Source: Pseudomonas cichorii
GTDB lineage: Bacteria > Pseudomonadota > Gammaproteobacteria > Pseudomonadales > Pseudomonadaceae
Direction of reading: 5' to 3'
Assembly (NCBI RefSeq): GCF_003700275.1
Contig: NZ_RBRE01000049.1
Span: 23,081 to 87,080, forward strand
DNA: 64,000 bases
The position numbers were made by a program, and so were the translations under genes. The notes beneath the pieces are model-generated. The model searched no databases. It saw only the letters and a program-made list of their open reading frames with translations, and had not been told where the DNA came from. Shown here piece after piece: positions 1 through 8,589 of the stretch (the stretch's first letter is position 1; every line of letters starts with the position of its first letter).

Positions 1-68
1 TATTTGGGATGAATTCTATGCAGAACGGAGTGCTGCCTGTCTCAGATGTCTTTCAGGTAGTTATGCTC

Positions 69-89
69 TTCGCGAATGAATTGGCTCTC
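69..89. repeat. REP-type palindrome (single)
   Basis: The core CGCGAATGAATTGGCTC is a half-diverged copy of the REP family that recurs in at least fourteen intergenic gaps of this window. It lies in the non-coding first 158 bases, in which I see no gene. Confidence 0.6.
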
Positions 90-158
90 ATCAAAAAACG
101 CAACATCCATGTGGGAGCGTGCTTGCTCTGGGCGGCGCCATGGCGAAGGCGGATAGCA

Positions 159-1136
159 TCAGCCAACAGCAACCACCACCTTGCCAACCGCACTTCTTTT
201 CCCCAGCACGTCAATCGCTTCTCCAGCTTTTTCCAGTGGGTAAACCTGCGACACCAGTGGTTTCAACTTTCCCTCTGCATACCAACTAAACAATTGCTTG
301 AAGTTCGCAGCATTATCTTCAGGTTGCCTTTGCGCAAAGGAACCCCAGAACACGCCCACGACCGAGGCGCCTTTAAGGAGAGTGAGGTTTACCGGCAGTT
401 CGGGAATCCGCCCGCTGGCGAAGCCGACTACCAGCAGGCGTCCGTTCCAGGCGATGCAGCGGATGGCCTGGTCGAAAAGGTCGCCGCCTACCGGGTCGTA
501 GATGACGTCGACGCCATTGCCGCCAGTAAGGCGTTTTATTTCTTCCTTGAGGCTGGTTTCGCTGTAGTTGATCAACTCGTCGGCACCGGCGTTTTTCGCG
601 ACGTCGAGTTTTTCGGCAGTGCTGGCGGCGGCGATGACCCGCGCGCCCAGGGCCTTGCCGATTTCCACGGCGGCCAGACCTACGCCACCGGATGCGCCGA
701 GTACCAGCAGGGTTTCGCCAGGCTGCAGGTTGGCGCGTTGTTTGAGGGCGTGCATGGAGGTGCCGTAGGTCATGCTGAAGGCTGCGGCGGTGTTGAAGTC
801 CATGGTTTCGGGGATCGGCAGGACGTTATAGCCTGGTACGGCAACCTGTTCGGCGAAGCTGCCCCAGCCGGTAAGGGCCATGACCCGGTCGCCAGTCTTG
901 AGATGGGTTACCTTTTCACCGATTTGCGAGATGATGCCTGCTGCTTCGCCGCCAGGGGAAAAGGGGAAGGGCGGTTTGAACTGGTATTTGCCCTCGATGA
1001 TCAGCGTGTCAGGGAAGTTGACGCCTGCGGCCTTTACGTCCAGCAGGATTTCGTTCTTCTTGATTACCGGGCTGGCGACGTTTTCAAGCACCAGGGTGTC
1101 GGCAGGACCGAAGGCTTTGCAAAGCAGGGCTTTCAT
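159..1136 (-). CDS. NADPH:quinone oxidoreductase, zinc-less medium-chain dehydrogenase
   Basis: 325 residues starting MKALLCKAFGPADTLVL; a longer frame upstream is open but the family begins here. The sequence has the MDR fold of quinone oxidoreductases (QOR/p53-inducible type): an N-terminal GroES-like half, then a nucleotide-binding half with LLVLGASGGVGLAAVEIGKALGA (Rossmann AxxGxxG, near residue 145) and a second motif VDVIYDPVGGD. The catalytic zinc cysteines of alcohol dehydrogenases are absent. It probably reduces quinones or enals with NADPH in the cytoplasm; the substrate cannot be read from sequence. It is divergent from the FliL-like gene, with about 120 bases between them. Family assignment is firm, physiological role is not. 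Confidence 0.85.
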   Translation of the reverse strand: MKALLCKAFGPADTLVLENVASPVIKKNEILLDVKAAGVNFPDTLIIEGKYQFKPPFPFSPGGEAAGIISQIGEKVTHLKTGDRVMALTGWGSFAEQVAVPGYNVLPIPETMDFNTAAAFSMTYGTSMHALKQRANLQPGETLLVLGASGGVGLAAVEIGKALGARVIAAASTAEKLDVAKNAGADELINYSETSLKEEIKRLTGGNGVDVIYDPVGGDLFDQAIRCIAWNGRLLVVGFASGRIPELPVNLTLLKGASVVGVFWGSFAQRQPEDNAANFKQLFSWYAEGKLKPLVSQVYPLEKAGEAIDVLGKRSAVGKVVVAVG

Positions 1137-1255
1137 CGCACTATTCCTTTTCCAGTGATGGCCGATAAGGTCGGGTATGTGGGTTTTCGGGTCAATGAGC
1201 ATGGCTCGGCCTTATAAGCGTGTATAAGCCGGCAAACCGTATTAAGGAGTGGATT

Positions 1256-1663
1256 GTGAAAGCGTGGATCTTGATGTTGTTGGCCTTGTCGCTGCCTGCC
1301 CTGGCGCAGGAAGAAGCCAAGGAAGGCGAAGGCGAGCCCAAGGCGGCTTATGTTTCCCTGACACCTCCGTTCGTGGGCAACTACGCGCTGGATGGCGGCC
1401 CCAAGCTGCGTGTCTACAAGGCCGATATCGCTTTGCGTGTGACTGGCGCCGATGCCCAGGCCGCGGTGAAGCGCAATGACCCGCTGATTCGTAATCTGCT
1501 GGTTGCCCTGTTCACCCAGCAGACCGTCGATTCCATGAGCAGCGCCGAGGCGAAGGAAAACATCCGTCAGGAAGCGCTCAAGCAGGTTCAGCAGGTCATG
1601 ACCAGCGAAGAGGGCAAGCCGATCGTTGAAGACCTGTTGTTCAACAACTTCATCGTTCAGTAA
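1256..1663 (+). CDS. FliL-like flagellar basal-body-associated protein, periplasmic
   Basis: 135 residues from a GTG start. AAGGAG lies about 9 bases upstream, and a signal peptide (WILMLLALSLPALAQ) follows directly, which is why this start is preferred over an in-frame ATG at 1220. After an acidic linker (EEAKEGEGEPK) comes a FliL-type domain: YVSLTPPFVGNY, then YKADIALRVTGADAQAAVKRNDPLIRN and a C-terminal VEDLLFNNFIVQ, the typical FliL ending. Unlike classical FliL it appears to have a cleavable signal rather than a retained transmembrane anchor. It lies outside any flagellar operon, so a role at the motor is inferred from family only; in Pseudomonas it is usually a stand-alone gene. Confidence 0.75.
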   Translation: MKAWILMLLALSLPALAQEEAKEGEGEPKAAYVSLTPPFVGNYALDGGPKLRVYKADIALRVTGADAQAAVKRNDPLIRNLLVALFTQQTVDSMSSAEAKENIRQEALKQVQQVMTSEEGKPIVEDLLFNNFIVQ

Positions 1664-1670
1664 TTCCGCG

Positions 1671-2120
1671 TCAGCGCAGTGCCAGGATCGCCGACCATTG
1701 TTCGGCGGTCACCGGCATGACCGAGAGTCGGCTGCCTTTCTGCACGAGAGGCAGTTGTTCCAGTGTCGCCTGCTGTTTCAGGTAAGCCAGCCCCAGTACC
1801 TTCGGGAATATTTCCACGAAGGCCACATCGACCGCACTCCAGGCATTCTTCTCGGCACTGGCCTTGGCATCGAAGTAATGACTTTCCGGATCAAGCGCGG
1901 TCGGGTCCGGATAGGCCGATTCGATAATTTTGCCTGTTCCGGCAATACCCGGCTCCGGGCAACTGGAGTGGTAGAAAAAGAACTCGTCCCCAACGGCCAT
2001 CGTGCGCAGGAAGTTGCGCGCCTGATAATTGCGCACGCCATCCCAGCGGGTCGTGCCGAGGCGTTGCAGGTCACTGATCGAGAGTTCGTCGGGCTCTGAT
2101 TTCATCAGCCAGTAGGCCAT
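1671..2120 (-). CDS. EVE domain protein
   Basis: 149 residues, the whole length being one EVE domain: MAYWLMKSEPDELSISDL at the N-terminus, GVRNYQARNFLRTMAVGDEFFFYHSS and SVMPVTAEQWSAIL at the C-terminus. EVE domains are PUA-like folds that bind modified bases in DNA or RNA (human THYN1 family). The gene runs convergently into the FliL-like gene with only 7 bases between stops. A 15-base palindrome lies about 50 bases upstream of its start. Function in the cell is unknown; base-modification reading is a family-level expectation. Confidence 0.85.
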   Translation of the reverse strand: MAYWLMKSEPDELSISDLQRLGTTRWDGVRNYQARNFLRTMAVGDEFFFYHSSCPEPGIAGTGKIIESAYPDPTALDPESHYFDAKASAEKNAWSAVDVAFVEIFPKVLGLAYLKQQATLEQLPLVQKGSRLSVMPVTAEQWSAILALR

Positions 2121-2166
2121 GGGATGTTCTCCGGGGAATTCACAACATCAGGTTGTTTTGATGACA

Positions 2167-2181
2167 AACCGACAGTCGGTT
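2167..2181. promoter_or_regulatory. 15-bp palindrome, candidate operator
   Basis: AACCGAC-A-GTCGGTT is a perfect 7-1-7 inverted repeat in the gap between the EVE gene and the divergent small membrane-protein gene. The size and symmetry suit a TetR-type dimer, but no matching regulator can be named. Confidence 0.35.
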
Positions 2182-2307
2182 GGCCTCACTATTTGCGTAC
2201 TGGTTCACGTTATCGCAAAATGCCGCCCTTTTAAGATTCACGCTGTTGCACGGCCGCTACATGCGCCGCTGTTGGCATCGTATTGATTTGCCGAAGGAGG
2301 GCAGTCA

Positions 2308-2460
2308 ATGAAACGCAAGCCGGATTTACTGTGGGTTCTGGTTGCATTGTTCGGTCTGGGCATTGTGACAACCGGTTATGCACAGAGCTTGTGGACCAAC
2401 AAGGTGGATGCGCCTGTTGAAATCACTCAGCAACAGCAGAAGGTGCTGGGTCGGCATTGA
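2308..2460 (+). CDS. Small single-pass membrane protein (50 aa)
   Basis: A short frame beginning MKRKPDLLWVLVALFGLG with a consensus Shine-Dalgarno (AAGGAGG, 8 bases upstream). A positively charged N-terminus (KRK) is followed by a single hydrophobic span (LLWVLVALFGLGIVTTGYA) and a polar tail QSLWTNKVDAPVEITQQQQKVLGRH. The layout predicts one transmembrane helix or an uncleaved signal, with the glutamine-rich tail in the periplasm. I do not recognise a named family. The strong ribosome site and coding-like composition support it being real. It is transcribed away from the EVE gene and toward the cyclo-ligase gene. Confidence 0.6.
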   Translation: MKRKPDLLWVLVALFGLGIVTTGYAQSLWTNKVDAPVEITQQQQKVLGRH

Positions 2461-2518
2461 TGCTTTAAGTCTCTTCTCTCGGGGCTATGCCTGTACTGCC
2501 TGTGTAGCTCCCGTCGCG

Positions 2519-3139
2519 TCACTTCTCCGCTTCCTGTTGCGCCAGATACCAGTGGCTGTCCGAGACCGTGCCTTGCAGCGGTACATCCCAGCTTGCCTGC
2601 GCCAGTCGTTCGACCTTCTGGCACTCATGCGCCATGCCTAGCAACAGAGGTTTTTTCCAGGTTTTCCGGCGCGCCAGATAAGCCAGGCTGCGGTCGTAGA
2701 AACCGCCGCCCATGCCCAGGCGCCCACCTTGATCATCGAATCCGACCAGGGGCATCAGGATCAGATCCAGTGCCCAGATCCTGCGTTGTCTGGCGCGGTT
2801 GATGACGGGCTCGGGGATGCGAAAGCGGTTGCGGATGAATTTCTCGCCGGGACGCACTCGCTGGAAAACCATTCGGGTCCGTGGCCAGGCATTGAGCACC
2901 GGCAGGTAGGTTGCCTTGCCCCGGCGCTGGGCCTCTTGCAGCAAAAGACGCGGGTCGATTTCGCCGTCCATGGGGATATACAGCGAGACATGCCGGGCGC
3001 GACGAAACAGGGGGTGTTGAGCCAACTGGCGATAGAGGCCGCGGGCGGCTACGCGTTGCTGACTGCTGCTCAGTGCACGCCGCGCCTTGCGTAACTGGCG
3101 ACGCAGTTGCGGGCGCGTGAGTGGCGTGTTGCTGGTCAT
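2519..3139 (-). CDS. 5-formyltetrahydrofolate cyclo-ligase
   Basis: 206 residues from MTSNTPLTRPQLRRQLRKAR; the frame upstream is open because it runs through 6S RNA, so the longer start is wrong. Converts 5-formyl-THF to 5,10-methenyl-THF with ATP, returning the storage folate to the one-carbon pool. Family signs are the basic N-terminus (LRRQLRKARRAL), YIPMDGEIDPRLLL, and the C-terminal nucleotide/metal loop DLILMPLVGFDDQGGRLGMGGGFYDRSLAYL. It lies directly downstream of 6S RNA, the same arrangement as ssrS-ygfA in enterobacteria, so it is probably expressed partly by read-through from the 6S promoter. Confidence 0.92.
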   Translation of the reverse strand: MTSNTPLTRPQLRRQLRKARRALSSSQQRVAARGLYRQLAQHPLFRRARHVSLYIPMDGEIDPRLLLQEAQRRGKATYLPVLNAWPRTRMVFQRVRPGEKFIRNRFRIPEPVINRARQRRIWALDLILMPLVGFDDQGGRLGMGGGFYDRSLAYLARRKTWKKPLLLGMAHECQKVERLAQASWDVPLQGTVSDSHWYLAQQEAEK

Positions 3140-3228
3140 GAGCGCAAGGTCATGCGGGTTGATCCGTGAGGTTGAAACCAGAGACGGGATCGACACTGCC
3201 AGCAGCGGGGCTGGCAATGGATTGAATA

Positions 3229-3407
3229 TGGACTCCCCGACGAACCGCTGTCGGTTTAGCCCTTGAACCCGAAAGTTCAAGGTGGAGATTGCAGGAGGTT
3301 TTAAGGCTTTCCGTCAAGCGGACATGCACACCAACCCCAACGTGCAACCCCCGTGGTTGTGCGTATCGGCTCAGGGACATGACCGACTGGCAAGCACTCC
3401 AGGGAGC
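3229..3407 (-). ncRNA. ssrS: 6S RNA
   Basis: The reverse strand between zapA and the cyclo-ligase carries the Pseudomonas 6S RNA signature: ACGGGGGTTGCACGTTGGGG, the run GTGTGCATGTCCGCTTGACG, and CTTGAACTTTCGGGTTCAAG as a terminal hairpin. The ends pair (GCTCCC at the 5' side with GGGAGT at the 3' side), giving the long open-bubble hairpin that mimics an open promoter and sequesters sigma-70 RNA polymerase. A -10 box TATACT lies at 3414-3419 on the reverse strand, placing the 5' end near 3407. Length about 180 nt fits the family. Ends are estimated to within a few bases. Confidence 0.9.
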
Positions 3408-3413
3408 GGCGCA

Positions 3414-3419
3414 AGTATA
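3414..3419 (-). promoter_or_regulatory. -10 box of the 6S RNA promoter
   Basis: TATACT on the reverse strand, about 7 bases before the estimated 6S 5' end. No convincing -35 hexamer is visible. Confidence 0.5.
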
Positions 3420-3438
3420 CAGAAATGACCGGAAATAA

Positions 3439-3768
3439 TCAGCCTCGGGTTGAATCGGGTGTTGCCGGGGGTTCTGTGGACAGCACCAGATCCACTCTGT
3501 CGAGCAGGTCGCGGACCTGTTCACGGGTCGAGCCGCTGGCCTGTACGTCAGGCAGATTCTGCTTGTGCAGCAAGTCGTGGGTGATGTTCAGGGCGGCCAT
3601 GACAGCAATGCGATCCGCACCGATGACTTTGCCGCTGCTGCGGATTTCACGCATTTTGCCATCCAGGTAGCGGGCAGCGCTGACCAGGTTGGTGCGCTCT
3701 TCCTGAGGGCAAATGATCGAGTATTCCTTGTCGAGGATTTGAACGGTAACGCTGTTGCCATTGCTCAT
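3439..3768 (-). CDS. zapA: Cell division protein ZapA
   Basis: 109 residues: globular head VTVQILDKEYSIICPQEERTNLVSAARYLDGKM followed by the ZapA helix RIAVMAALNITHDLLHKQ and a polar tail. ZapA binds and bundles FtsZ filaments at midcell. Its start overlaps the end of the upstream coiled-coil gene (stop/start overlap of 4 bases), so the two are translationally coupled. The order coiled-coil, zapA, 6S RNA, cyclo-ligase is the conserved gammaproteobacterial block. Confidence 0.95.
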   Translation of the reverse strand: MSNGNSVTVQILDKEYSIICPQEERTNLVSAARYLDGKMREIRSSGKVIGADRIAVMAALNITHDLLHKQNLPDVQASGSTREQVRDLLDRVDLVLSTEPPATPDSTRG

Positions 3769-3974
3769 GAGTCTTGCTCCAGGGCCTTGAGTCGCGAAAT
3801 CATGGACTCGACCTTTTGCCGGGCGATTTCGTTCTTTTCAATGAGATGGGCGCGTTCCTCGCGCCAGGATTTTTCCTGAGCTAATAGGAGTGCGTTTTGG
3901 CCTTTAAGTTGCTCGGTGTGTTTGAGCAACAATTCCAGCCGGTTCATCAGGGCTTGCAGATCGGTGTCTTCCAT
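3765..3974 (-). CDS. TIGR02449-type coiled-coil protein (ZapB-like)
   Basis: 69 residues, predicted coiled coil over nearly its full length with heptad hydrophobics (LQALMNRLELLLKHTEQLKGQNALLL then EKNEIARQKVESMISRLKALEQ). Family TIGR02449 is found immediately upstream of zapA in pseudomonads; by analogy with ZapB it may bridge ZapA and other divisome parts, but this is inference from position and coiled-coil shape. Confidence 0.85.
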   Translation of the reverse strand: MEDTDLQALMNRLELLLKHTEQLKGQNALLLAQEKSWREERAHLIEKNEIARQKVESMISRLKALEQDS

Positions 3975-4123
3975 TGTTTTCCACTGAGTACTTTCTGATG
4001 AATGGCATGGGAGTCAGGTAACACCACTGCCTCTAACCGCCGCGTTGGTGATCTTGTCGCGCGGATAGTCTAGGATACAAGGCCTTCATTCTAGACATTG
4101 CGCCGTTTGGCGACTAGTTACCC

Positions 4124-4678
4124 ATGCCCATTCAGAATTCCCCGTACAAAGCATTTGCCACTCTGCTCAATACCAGTGGTCATCCGGTTTCCCCTGCCGA
4201 ACTGCACGGCCTGTTGCTTGGCCGCAGTTGCGCCGGTGCCGGCTTCGATAGCGAAGGCTGGTTTGCCGATGCTTCGGTACTGCTCGAAACCGAGCCTGAG
4301 GACAACGTTCGTCAGGCGCTGGTCGGCCTGCAGGAGATGGTCAAGGGTGAGTTGACCAGCGATGACATGACGGTCGTGCTGTTGCTGCCGGGCGACGACG
4401 AACCTCTGGCCGATCGTGCTCTGGCGCTGGGTCAATGGTGCCAGGGTTTCCTCTCGGGCTTTGGCCTGGCAGTCGGAGATGCGGTGCTGAGCATCGAAGC
4501 CACTGAAGTGTTACAGGATCTGGCTGCCATCGCTCAGGTCCAGGATGCGCTGGAAGAGTCCGAGGACGGCGAAAGCGACTATATGGAAGTCATGGAATAC
4601 CTGCGCGTCGCGCCGTTGCTGCTGTTCACCGAATGCAGCAAGGCGGTCGCCCCACAACCCAAGCCTTCCCTGCACTGA
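4124..4678 (+). CDS. ygfB: UPF0149 / YgfB family protein
   Basis: 184 residues matching the YgfB family: [18 protein letters not shown] near the N-terminus, [29 protein letters not shown] in the middle, and [17 protein letters not shown] near the C-terminus. All-helical protein. In P. aeruginosa YgfB is reported to modulate beta-lactam resistance by interfering with the AlpA anti-termination route to ampDh3 expression. It is divergent from the zapB-like/zapA genes and is followed by pepP about 75 bases later, the conserved ygfB-pepP-ubiH order. Confidence 0.9.
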   Translation: MPIQNSPYKAFATLLNTSGHPVSPAELHGLLLGRSCAGAGFDSEGWFADASVLLETEPEDNVRQALVGLQEMVKGELTSDDMTVVLLLPGDDEPLADRALALGQWCQGFLSGFGLAVGDAVLSIEATEVLQDLAAIAQVQDALEESEDGESDYMEVMEYLRVAPLLLFTECSKAVAPQPKPSLH

Positions 4679-4754
4679 TCGCTCATCATGGCGCGCCGGA
4701 CCGGGTCTTGAACCGCTCTGTCCGGAGCCCTCCACCAAGGGACCCCGTCTGCCC

Positions 4755-6089
4755 ATGATCCATATCCCGAAGTCCGAATACGCCCGCCGCCGCAAGGCCC
4801 TGATGGCTCAGATGGTGCCCAACAGCATCGCCATTCTTCCGGCCGCGGCTGTTGCGATTCGCAATCGTGATGTCGAGCATGTCTACCGGCAGGACAGCGA
4901 CTTCCAGTACCTCAGCGGCTTTCCCGAGCCGGAAGCGGTGGTGGTGCTGATTCCGGGGCGCGAGTACGGTGAATACGTTCTGTTCTGTCGTGAGCGCAAT
5001 CCCGAGCGCGAACTGTGGGACGGATTGCGTGCCGGCCAGGAAGGCGCGATCCGCGATTTCGGTGCCGACGATGCCTTTCCGATCAACGACATCGACGACA
5101 TCCTGCCGGGCCTGATCGAAGGACGCGAACGGGTGTATTCGGCGATGGGCAGCAATCCCGAGTTCGACCGGCATCTGATGGAGTGGATCAATACCATCCG
5201 CTCCAAGGCTCATCTGGGCGCGCAGCCGCCGAACGAGTTCGTTGCGCTGGATCATCTGCTTCACGATATGCGCCTGTATAAATCGGCTGCAGAAGTGAAG
5301 GTGATGCGCGAGGCTGCGCAGATTTCCGCCCGCGCCCACATCCGGGCGATGCAGGCCAGTCGGGCCGGGTTGCATGAATTCAGCCTGGAAGCCGAACTGG
5401 ATTACGAGTTTCGCAAGGGCGGCGCGAAGATGCCGGCCTACGGCTCCATCGTCGCGGCGGGCCGCAACGGCTGCATCCTGCATTACCAGCAGAACGATGC
5501 GCCGCTCAGGGACGGCGATCTGGTGCTGATCGATGCCGGTTGCGAGATCGATTGCTATGCCAGCGACATTACCCGCACCTTTCCGGTCAACGGGAAGTTC
5601 TCGACCGAACAGAAAGCGATCTATGAGCTGGTTCTCAAGTCGCAGGAAGCCGCATTCGCTGCCATCGGTCCCGGCAAACACTGGAACCAGGCGCATGAAG
5701 CGACGGTCCGGGTCATTACTGCCGGGCTGGTCGAGCTTGGGCTGTTGCAGGGCGATGTCGACGAGTTGATCGACAGCGAGGCGTACAAGGCTTTCTACAT
5801 GCACCGTGCCGGGCACTGGCTGGGCATGGATGTGCACGATGTCGGCGAATACAAGGTCGGCGGTGAATGGCGGGTTCTGGAGGTTGGCATGGCGCTGACC
5901 GTGGAGCCGGGGATTTATGTCTCTCCCGACAATCAGAACGTCGCGAAAAAATGGCGAGGTATTGGTGTGCGAATCGAGGATGACGTAGTGGTGACCAGAA
6001 AGGGCTGTGAAATTCTTTCCGGTGACGTGCCCAAGACCGTTGCTGAAATCGAGGCCCTGATGGCCGCTGCCCGGACGCAAGCCGCATGA
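4755..6089 (+). CDS. pepP: Xaa-Pro aminopeptidase P
   Basis: 444 residues starting MIHIPKSEYARRRKALMAQM; an in-frame upstream extension lies inside ygfB in another frame and is discarded. M24B metallopeptidase that removes N-terminal residues preceding proline. N-terminal creatinase-like domain, then the pita-bread domain with metal ligands visible in order: LIDAGCEIDCYASDITRTF (two Asp), HRAGHWLGMDVHD (His), TVEPGIYV (Glu) and GIGVRIEDDVVVT (Glu). Length is standard. Its stop overlaps the ubiH start (ATGA), so translation is coupled. Confidence 0.95.
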   Translation: MIHIPKSEYARRRKALMAQMVPNSIAILPAAAVAIRNRDVEHVYRQDSDFQYLSGFPEPEAVVVLIPGREYGEYVLFCRERNPERELWDGLRAGQEGAIRDFGADDAFPINDIDDILPGLIEGRERVYSAMGSNPEFDRHLMEWINTIRSKAHLGAQPPNEFVALDHLLHDMRLYKSAAEVKVMREAAQISARAHIRAMQASRAGLHEFSLEAELDYEFRKGGAKMPAYGSIVAAGRNGCILHYQQNDAPLRDGDLVLIDAGCEIDCYASDITRTFPVNGKFSTEQKAIYELVLKSQEAAFAAIGPGKHWNQAHEATVRVITAGLVELGLLQGDVDELIDSEAYKAFYMHRAGHWLGMDVHDVGEYKVGGEWRVLEVGMALTVEPGIYVSPDNQNVAKKWRGIGVRIEDDVVVTRKGCEILSGDVPKTVAEIEALMAAARTQAA

Positions 6090-7273
6090 GCCGCTTCAAT
6101 CTGGCCATCGTCGGTGGCGGACTGGTAGGCGCGAGCCTCGCCCTGGCGTTGCAGGCTGGCGCCAAGGCGCGCGGCTGGAAGATCGTGCTGATCGAACCGT
6201 TTGCACCGGGCGACAGCTATCAGCCGAGCTACGACGCCCGCTCTTCGGCGCTGTCGTTTGGCGCGCGGCGCATTTATGAGCGCCTTGGCCTGTGGCAGCA
6301 GATCACCCGGCGTGCCGAACCCATCCTGCAGATTCAGGTGTCCGACCGCGGGCGCTTCGGCGCAACCCGGCTTGCCGCCATGGAGGAAGGCGTTCCGGCG
6401 CTGGGTTACGTGGTGGAAAACGCCTGGCTGGGCCAATGCCTGTGGGCGGGCCTGGATCGCGAAGTGGTCACCTGGCGCGTGCCGGCCGAAGTCAAGCACA
6501 TGCAGGCGTTGGCCGATGGCTATCGACTGACCCTCAATGATGAAACCGAACTGGAGTGCGATCTGGCAGTACTGGCCGATGGCGGTCGCTCCAGTCTGCG
6601 CGAGCAGTTGGGCATCGGGGTGCGCGAACGTTCCTACCATCAGAGCGCGTTGATCGCCAATATCACCCCGAGCGAAGCGCATTGCGGGCAGGCGTTCGAG
6701 CGCTTCACCGATGACGGCCCGATGGCTCTGCTGCCATTGCCGGAAAACCGCTGTGCGCTGGTCTGGACGCGCAATGGCAACGACACGCAGCGCCTTGCCG
6801 AGCTGGATGACCGCAGCTTCCTCAATGAGCTGCAGAATGTATTCGGTTACCGGCTGGGCACCTTGCGCCAGGTCGGCACGCGGCATGTATACCCGCTTTC
6901 CCTGGTCGAAGCCGAAGAACAGGTTCGCTCGCATCTGGTGGTGCTGGGCAATGCCGCGCACAGCCTGCACCCGATTGCCGGGCAGGGTTTCAACCTGTCG
7001 CTGCGTGATGCCGATGCCCTGGCCGAAGCCTTGCTCGACAGCGACAAGGCGCCGGGTGATCTAGCGACGTTGTTGGCCTATCGTGAAAGACAGCGCCTGG
7101 ATCAACAATTGACCGTGGGTTTCTCCGACAAGGTGACCCGCCTGTTTGGCAGCACGCAACCGGTGATTACCGCAGGCCGCAACCTGGGCCTGCTGGGGCT
7201 CGACCTGCTGCCACCGGCCAAGCGCTGGTTCGCTCGTCAGGCCATGGGCCTGGGCACTCGATCCGATGTGTGA
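6086..7273 (+). CDS. ubiH: 2-octaprenyl-6-methoxyphenol hydroxylase UbiH
   Basis: 395 residues, FAD-dependent aromatic hydroxylase of ubiquinone synthesis. Shows the dinucleotide-binding GGGLVGASLALALQ at the N-terminus, LAVLADGGRSSLRE (DG motif) near residue 160 and the FAD ribityl-binding LGNAAHSLHPIAGQGFNLSLRDA near residue 290, the signature of the UbiH/COQ6 family. Overlaps the pepP stop by four bases. Followed by a second paralogous hydroxylase, the usual pepP-ubiH-ubiI(visC) cluster. Confidence 0.93.
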   Translation: MSRFNLAIVGGGLVGASLALALQAGAKARGWKIVLIEPFAPGDSYQPSYDARSSALSFGARRIYERLGLWQQITRRAEPILQIQVSDRGRFGATRLAAMEEGVPALGYVVENAWLGQCLWAGLDREVVTWRVPAEVKHMQALADGYRLTLNDETELECDLAVLADGGRSSLREQLGIGVRERSYHQSALIANITPSEAHCGQAFERFTDDGPMALLPLPENRCALVWTRNGNDTQRLAELDDRSFLNELQNVFGYRLGTLRQVGTRHVYPLSLVEAEEQVRSHLVVLGNAAHSLHPIAGQGFNLSLRDADALAEALLDSDKAPGDLATLLAYRERQRLDQQLTVGFSDKVTRLFGSTQPVITAGRNLGLLGLDLLPPAKRWFARQAMGLGTRSDV

Positions 7274-7325
7274 CGCCCGGACTTTTAAAACACGGCTCAG
7301 GCCGCAAGCGAGAACGATTTAAAAC

Positions 7326-8546
7326 ATGGAAACCCGCGCAGATGTGCTGATTGTCGGAGCCGGAATGGTCGGTAGCGCCCTTGCATTGGCGTTGCAGGGC
7401 AGCGGCCTGGATGTCGTCGTGCTCGATGGCGGCGCCCTGAGCGTGAAACCGTTCGATCCGCAGTCGGCCTTCGAGCCTCGGGTCAGTGCCCTGTCGGCCG
7501 CCAGCCAGCGGATTCTGCAGCGCCTTGGCGTCTGGGAAGGCATTGCCGCCCGGCGCGTCAGCCCTTATGGGCAGATGCATGTGTGGGATGGCAGCGGTAC
7601 TGGCGAGATCCATTTTTCCGCATCCAGCGTGCATGCCGATGTTCTGGGGCATATCGTCGAGAACCGCGTGGTGCAGGACGCCTTGGTTGAGCGTTTGCAC
7701 GACAGCGATATCGGTTTGCTGGGCAATGCCCGTCTGGAGCACATGCGTCACTCCGGCGACGACTGGCTGCTGACCCTGGCCGATGGCCGCCAGTTGCGGG
7801 CGCCGCTGGTCATTGCTGCCGATGGTGCCAATTCGGCCGTTCGCCGCCTGACCGGTACGCAGACCCGCGAGTGGGATTATCTGCATCACGCCATCGTCAC
7901 CAGCGTGCGCACCGCGGACTCTCATCGACGTACCGCCTGGCAGCGTTTTACCGACGATGGCCCGCTGGCGTTCCTGCCTCTGGAGCGAGAGGGCGAAAAC
8001 TGGTGTTCGATCGTCTGGTCGGTGACGCCGCTGGAAGCCGAGCGCCTGATGGCCCTTGACGACGAGGGGTTCTGCCGTGAGCTGGAGCGCGCTTTCGAGG
8101 GGCGACTGGGGCATGTGCTTGCCGCTGACCCGCGTGTCTGCGTGCCATTGCGTCAGCGGCATGCCAAACGGTATGTCGCCGCCGGGCTGGCGCTGATTGG
8201 CGATGCTGCACACACCATTCATCCGCTGGCCGGGCAGGGCGTGAACCTGGGTTTCCTGGATGCCGCCGTGCTTGCCGAAGTGCTGCTGCATGCGGCCGAG
8301 CGCGGCGAACGACTGGCCGATGTCCGCGTGCTCGGCCGTTACGAGCGCCGCCGCATGCCGCACAACCTGGCACTGATGGCCGCGATGGAAGGTTTCGAGC
8401 GCCTGTTCCAGGCCAATCCCCTGCCACTGCGCTGGCTGCGCAATACCGGCCTGAAAGTGGTCAACCAGATGCCCGAAGCCAAGGCCATGTTTGTCCGTGA
8501 GGCATTGGGATTGTCCGGGGAACTGCCGGAGCTTGCCCGTCTGTAG
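7326..8546 (+). CDS. UbiI/VisC-type FAD-dependent ubiquinone hydroxylase
   Basis: 406 residues, paralogue of the preceding UbiH: N-terminal LIVGAGMVGSALALALQGSGLDVVVLDG, middle VIAADGANSAVRRLTG, and LIGDAAHTIHPLAGQGVNLGFLDA. Probably carries out another ring hydroxylation of ubiquinone synthesis (C5 for UbiI, C6 for UbiF type); which position cannot be told by eye. Separated from ubiH by 52 bases, likely the last gene of the operon. PAO1 carries an equivalent gene two positions from ubiH. Confidence 0.88.
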   Translation: METRADVLIVGAGMVGSALALALQGSGLDVVVLDGGALSVKPFDPQSAFEPRVSALSAASQRILQRLGVWEGIAARRVSPYGQMHVWDGSGTGEIHFSASSVHADVLGHIVENRVVQDALVERLHDSDIGLLGNARLEHMRHSGDDWLLTLADGRQLRAPLVIAADGANSAVRRLTGTQTREWDYLHHAIVTSVRTADSHRRTAWQRFTDDGPLAFLPLEREGENWCSIVWSVTPLEAERLMALDDEGFCRELERAFEGRLGHVLAADPRVCVPLRQRHAKRYVAAGLALIGDAAHTIHPLAGQGVNLGFLDAAVLAEVLLHAAERGERLADVRVLGRYERRRMPHNLALMAAMEGFERLFQANPLPLRWLRNTGLKVVNQMPEAKAMFVREALGLSGELPELARL

Positions 8547-8589
8547 GAGCGAATTGAAACATCTGGTAACGCCTGTGGCGGCAGTTCGA

